This document shows, in pieces, positions 5,808 to 8,093 of a stretch of 8,093 nucleotides of DNA; position 1 is the stretch's first letter, and each line of letters begins with the position of its first letter. Origin of the DNA: Actinomycetes bacterium (lineage in GTDB: Bacteria > Actinomycetota > Acidimicrobiia > UBA5794); assembly GCA_030598305.1 (NCBI GenBank), contig JAUVQC010000052.1, positions 1 through 8,093 of the forward strand, given 5' to 3'. The notes beneath the pieces were generated by a model, which was given only the letters and a program-made list of their open reading frames with translations, ran no database searches and was not told the DNA's origin. Position numbers and translations under genes: made by a program.

Positions 5808-6818
5808 ATGCCTGCGAATCTGACACCCGCATACAAGACCGCAGAAGGACACTACAGACGGGCCAGGGAGCCCGCCGATAAGCTCGACGCCCTCAGGGAG
5901 ATGTTGCGTTCCATTCCGAAACACAAGGGGACCGAGCACCTCCAGTCCGACATCAAGGCGCGAATCAAGGAACTCTCCGAGGAGCTCTCGGGACCAGCCA
6001 GAGGCGGGGCCAGGACGGGTCCAGCGACCGTGGTCAAGCCGGAGGGCGCGGCCCAGATCGCCCTCCTTGGTCCACCAAACACCGGCAAGTCCACGCTCCA
6101 TGCCGAGTCGACCGGCTCCCATGCTCAAGTCGGTGAGTATCCGTTCACGACCCAGTATCCGATGCCGGGCATGATGTCAGTGCGCGACACGACCATCCAG
6201 CTTGTCGATCTCCCTCCGATCGCCAACGAACATCCCGTTGCTTGGATCAGTAACGCTCTGCAACCCGCTGACGGGTGTCTCCTCGTCGTCGACCTCTCAA
6301 TGCCCGGCTGCGTCGAGCGAGTAGTCGAACTGCGTGATCTCCTCCGCGAACGCGGTGTGGAACTGACGTCCCACTGGCCCATCGATGGTGAAGACGACGC
6401 TGCACATGCCGTCTTCACAAAGGTGCTCCCGACCCTGCTCGTCGCCGCGAAGGCCGACAAGGACCCAGACGCTACCGAGGATTTGGCAATCCTCGAGGAG
6501 CTAGCCGGGATTGACTTCCCATGTATTGCGGTGTCAGCAGAGGCCGGCAAAGGTCTCGACGAACTGGGCGAGTGGCTTTTCGAACACCTCGGGGTCGTGC
6601 GCGTCTACACGAAGATCCCGGGCAGGGATGCGGACATGAATCGCCCCTACACGGTGCACCACGGCGCGACCGTTCTCGACGTGGCAACGCTGGTGCATCG
6701 CGAGATGGCCGAGGACTTCAAGTTCGCGCGGCTATGGGGTGATGCCGACTTCGACGCACAGCAGGTCGGTCGAGACCACATTGTCGTGGACGGAGATATC
6801 CTCGAGATCCACTCCTGA
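5808..6818 (+). CDS. DRG/Obg-like GTPase with C-terminal TGS domain
   Basis: A 336-residue P-loop NTPase of the DRG/Obg-related branch of TRAFAC GTPases; relatives act on or near ribosomes, but the bacterial members are poorly studied. Residues 1-70 are a charged helical region. The G domain starts near 82: G1 GPPNTGKST at 88-96; G2/switch I YPFTT at 111-115, typical of DRG/Obg; G3 position VDLPPI at 133-138; G4 position AKAD at 214-217; G5 SAEAGKG at 243-249. The TGS domain spans about 264-335, with IPGRDADMNRPYTVHHGATV, a buried HREM helix and a terminal strand VVDGDILEIH. Two motifs deviate from the usual form: the G3 Gly is Pro137 and the G4 Asn is Ala214, so nucleotide hydrolysis or specificity may differ. 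The start at 5808 is the only in-frame ATG after an upstream TGA. There is no Shine-Dalgarno. Confidence 0.9.
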   Translation: MPANLTPAYKTAEGHYRRAREPADKLDALREMLRSIPKHKGTEHLQSDIKARIKELSEELSGPARGGARTGPATVVKPEGAAQIALLGPPNTGKSTLHAESTGSHAQVGEYPFTTQYPMPGMMSVRDTTIQLVDLPPIANEHPVAWISNALQPADGCLLVVDLSMPGCVERVVELRDLLRERGVELTSHWPIDGEDDAAHAVFTKVLPTLLVAAKADKDPDATEDLAILEELAGIDFPCIAVSAEAGKGLDELGEWLFEHLGVVRVYTKIPGRDADMNRPYTVHHGATVLDVATLVHREMAEDFKFARLWGDADFDAQQVGRDHIVVDGDILEIHS

Positions 6819-6863
6819 TCAGCCGTCGACGCGTCGGGCCGGGTGCGTCCCTTCCGGCACTTG

Positions 6864-6880
6864 ATACCCCCTGGGGGTAT
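6864..6880. promoter_or_regulatory. CsoR/CstR-type operator
   Basis: ATACCCCC-T-GGGGGTAT is a perfect 17-bp palindrome around a central T. This TACCCC...GGGGTA form is characteristic of operators bound by CsoR-superfamily repressors. It lies directly ahead of the CsoR-superfamily gene at 6890, and its right arm overlaps the TATAAT box, so bound repressor would block RNA polymerase. Autoregulation is the straightforward reading. No second copy was found elsewhere in the window. Confidence 0.85.
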
Positions 6881-6883
6881 AAT
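6878..6883 (+). promoter_or_regulatory. TATAAT -10 box of the CsoR/CstR-like gene
   Basis: A consensus TATAAT ends six bases before the ATG at 6890, so transcription should start at or next to the A of the start codon. This implies a leaderless mRNA, in keeping with the missing Shine-Dalgarno. No good -35 element is seen at 16-18 bp; the nearby TTGATA (6861-6866) is only 11 bp away. Confidence 0.65.
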
Positions 6884-6889
6884 CGCCAG

Positions 6890-7159
6890 ATGGAACTCCG
6901 ACACGAAGACCGCGACGACATCGTCAAACGACTCAAACGAGTCGAGGGACAGTTGAGAGGTCTCCAGGCGATGATTGACGATGGCCGTGAGTGCAATGAC
7001 GTACTGACGCAGTTCGCCGCCGCGAACCGCGCGCTCAGCAGGGCAGGGTTCAGGTTCTTCTCCGCCACCATGGAGCAGTGTCGCCTGAACCCCGAAGCCG
7101 CTGACGAAGAGGGTTACACACCCGCAGTGCTCGAGAAGATGTTCCTCCGCCTCGGCTGA
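6890..7159 (+). CDS. CsoR-superfamily repressor, CstR-like cysteine pattern
   Basis: Small all-helical DNA-binding repressor (89 residues, DUF156/CsoR-RcnR superfamily, normally a tetramer). The signature helix IVKRLKRVEGQLRGLQAMI covers residues 11-29. The sensing positions are Cys35 in helix 2 (GRECNDV) and Cys64 in helix 2' (MEQCRLN), 29 residues apart. CsoR copper sensors have a His four residues before the second Cys; here that position is Thr60. The residue before Cys35 is Glu rather than the second-shell Tyr of M. tuberculosis CsoR. A two-cysteine, no-histidine pattern with this spacing fits CstR, which senses persulfides by forming interprotomer sulfur links. The neighbouring rhodanese gene supports sulfur over copper. 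The promoter is overlapped by the family's operator. The family is near certain; the CstR assignment is an inference from residues and context. Confidence 0.9.
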   Translation: MELRHEDRDDIVKRLKRVEGQLRGLQAMIDDGRECNDVLTQFAAANRALSRAGFRFFSATMEQCRLNPEAADEEGYTPAVLEKMFLRLG

Positions 7160-7186
7160 CGCCAACAGATCCAGGAAAGCAGAGAA

Positions 7187-7216
7187 GGCCGCCGGTTCCC
7201 CAGGGAGCAGGCGGCC
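7187..7216 (+). terminator. Hairpin downstream of the CsoR/CstR-like gene
   Basis: GGCCGCC (7187-7193) and GGCGGCC (7210-7216) form a GC-only 7-bp stem with a 16-base loop, starting 27 bases after the repressor stop. There is no T-run. A second small hairpin, CTGTA-TCTCG-TACAG, follows at 7220-7234. Probable transcription end for the plus strand. Confidence 0.35.
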
Positions 7217-7283
7217 GATCTGTATCTCGTACAGAAGCCGGAACCTTCCATTCTCGGATGTCAGAAGGTGCGGTCGCGGCGTT

Positions 7284-7304
7284 CATCCGCTGACGATGCG
7301 GATG
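7284..7304 (-). terminator. Hairpin downstream of the rhodanese gene
   Basis: CATCCGC (7284-7290) and GCGGATG (7298-7304) form a perfect 7-bp stem with a 7-base loop. On the minus strand it starts 12 bases after the rhodanese stop codon. There is no T-run. With the hairpin at 7187 it would insulate the two convergent genes. Confidence 0.4.
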
Positions 7305-7316
7305 GGTCAAAGGTCA

Positions 7317-8093
7317 CTAGACCGCCGGTACGACGAGCGGACCGCGGTAATTCGTGAGGTTGTCACGCACCACGAGCGTGTGCCCTCCCACGGCCTTGAT
7401 GAAGCTGGCAGCGATTCCCGACCGGTAGCCACCTGCGCAATAGATGATCAGGTCATCCGCCTGCACGAATCGCCCTGGATCGGCTGCGACATCGGCGAGG
7501 TGCGCCAGATCCGCTCCAGGTATCACTCCATCTGCTTGTTCCACCGGATCGCGAACGTCGAGCAGTGGACCATCGAACGCGCCTCCAAGATCGGCGAAGG
7601 TCACGAAGTCGATCGTCGCGAGTGCTTCACCTGGGAAGTCAGCCAGATTCGACGGGTCGATCCGTCCAATCACATCATCCCACCCGATGCGCTGGAGATG
7701 AAGACGGACTTCCTCGGTGTCCTCCTTTGTACCCACGAGGACAACCGGTGCGCCCCACTCCATCGTCCAACCCATGTACACGGCGTCGTCGTTGGACATC
7801 TCAAAGGACAGCGAGCCCGCCAGATGACCCGCTGCAAACTCAGGAAACGGGCGTACGTCGATGATCGCTGCTCCTCCAATTGCGTCACGAGATGAGACTT
7901 CGGGCAGGGGAACATCCGGTGGTGCACCCATCGCATCAAGGTTGGACGGAGCCATGTATCGGTAGTAGAGGGGGAACTGCTTGTACCCGAGCACCTGGCT
8001 GGATCCGAACGCATCAAGGGATGGTGCGAGCAGCGCCGGATTTCGGAGCCTCTCCATGGCAATGGTGCTCGTTGTGTCTGATACCTCTGATGA
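7317..8093 (-). CDS. Tandem-rhodanese sulfurtransferase, probable C-terminal part of a CstB-like persulfide dioxygenase fusion
   Basis: Only the C-terminal 258 residues are visible; the frame is open across the right edge, so the ATG at 8057 is probably internal. Numbered from that Met: residues 1-48 (ERLRNPALL, then YKQFPLYYRYMAPSNLDAMGAPP) resemble the linker after the metallo-beta-lactamase domain in MBL-rhodanese proteins. Residues 52-135 form a first rhodanese domain (IDVRPFPEFAAGHLAGSLSF) whose active-site position reads VLVGTKED, with no cysteine, so it is inactive. Residues 148-240 form a second rhodanese domain (LLDVRDPVEQADGVIPGA) with an intact loop CAGGYRSG and catalytic Cys207. 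The dead-then-active order matches S. aureus CstB, which oxidises persulfides and handles thiosulfate. The dioxygenase half lies outside the window and is inferred. It converges on the CstR-like repressor gene. Confidence 0.88.
   Translation of the reverse strand, partial: SSEVSDTTSTIAMERLRNPALLAPSLDAFGSSQVLGYKQFPLYYRYMAPSNLDAMGAPPDVPLPEVSSRDAIGGAAIIDVRPFPEFAAGHLAGSLSFEMSNDDAVYMGWTMEWGAPVVLVGTKEDTEEVRLHLQRIGWDDVIGRIDPSNLADFPGEALATIDFVTFADLGGAFDGPLLDVRDPVEQADGVIPGADLAHLADVAADPGRFVQADDLIIYCAGGYRSGIAASFIKAVGGHTLVVRDNLTNYRGPLVVPAV

Noticed and set aside
6861..6883. TTGATA as -35 partner of the TATAAT box
   Set aside because: The spacer is 11 bp, too short for a normal sigma-70-type promoter. TTGATA mostly overlaps the operator arm.
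6890..7159. Copper-sensing CsoR as the specific identity
   Set aside because: The required His is Thr60 and the second-shell Tyr is Glu34. No copper ATPase or chaperone is in view, while a sulfurtransferase is adjacent. Not excluded, only less likely.
7296..7895. 199-codon plus-strand frame
   Set aside because: Antisense to the rhodanese gene, whose CAGGYRSG active loop and DVR motifs are unmistakable.

Overview
The window looks like chromosomal DNA from a moderately high-GC actinobacterium, possibly Acidimicrobiia. This rests on gene content and codon style: a FadD15-type acyl-CoA synthetase, a DUF6325-like protein, secreted SGNH hydrolase architecture and mostly weak or absent Shine-Dalgarno sequences. 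The taxonomic call is an inference. No insertion sequence, phage gene, CRISPR array or integrase is visible.

Layout. Positions 1-4728 hold four genes on the minus strand, read right to left: a four-helix membrane protein of unknown function (3778-4728), a long-chain acyl-CoA synthetase (1924-3711), a secreted SGNH/GDSL hydrolase with an N-terminal beta-sandwich-like region (689-1870), and DNA polymerase IV (dinB), cut by the left window edge (1-639). Gaps are about 50-65 bp and three of them contain inverted repeats. A single transcript is therefore possible but not assured, and dinB has a long palindrome directly in front of it. Divergent from this block is a 71-residue two-helix membrane protein (4757-4972).

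The plus-strand middle holds tRNA-Gly(CCC) (5013-5083), a DUF6325/DUF1269-like protein (5168-5665) followed by a strong hairpin, and a DRG/Obg-like GTPase with a C-terminal TGS domain (5808-6818). The GTPase has altered G3 and G4 motifs.

The right end is the most coherent functional unit. An 89-residue CsoR-superfamily repressor (6890-7159) lacks the copper-ligand histidine but keeps two cysteines 29 residues apart, as in the persulfide sensor CstR. Its ATACCCCC-T-GGGGGTAT operator is fused to a TATAAT box only six bases from the ATG, so the gene is probably leaderless and autoregulated. Facing it is the C-terminal part of a tandem-rhodanese protein (7317-8093, cut by the right edge), with one degenerate and one active rhodanese domain. 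Its N-terminal edge resembles the linker that follows the metallo-beta-lactamase domain in persulfide dioxygenase-sulfurtransferases of the CstB type. The pair looks like an actinobacterial version of a reactive-sulfur sensing and detoxification module.
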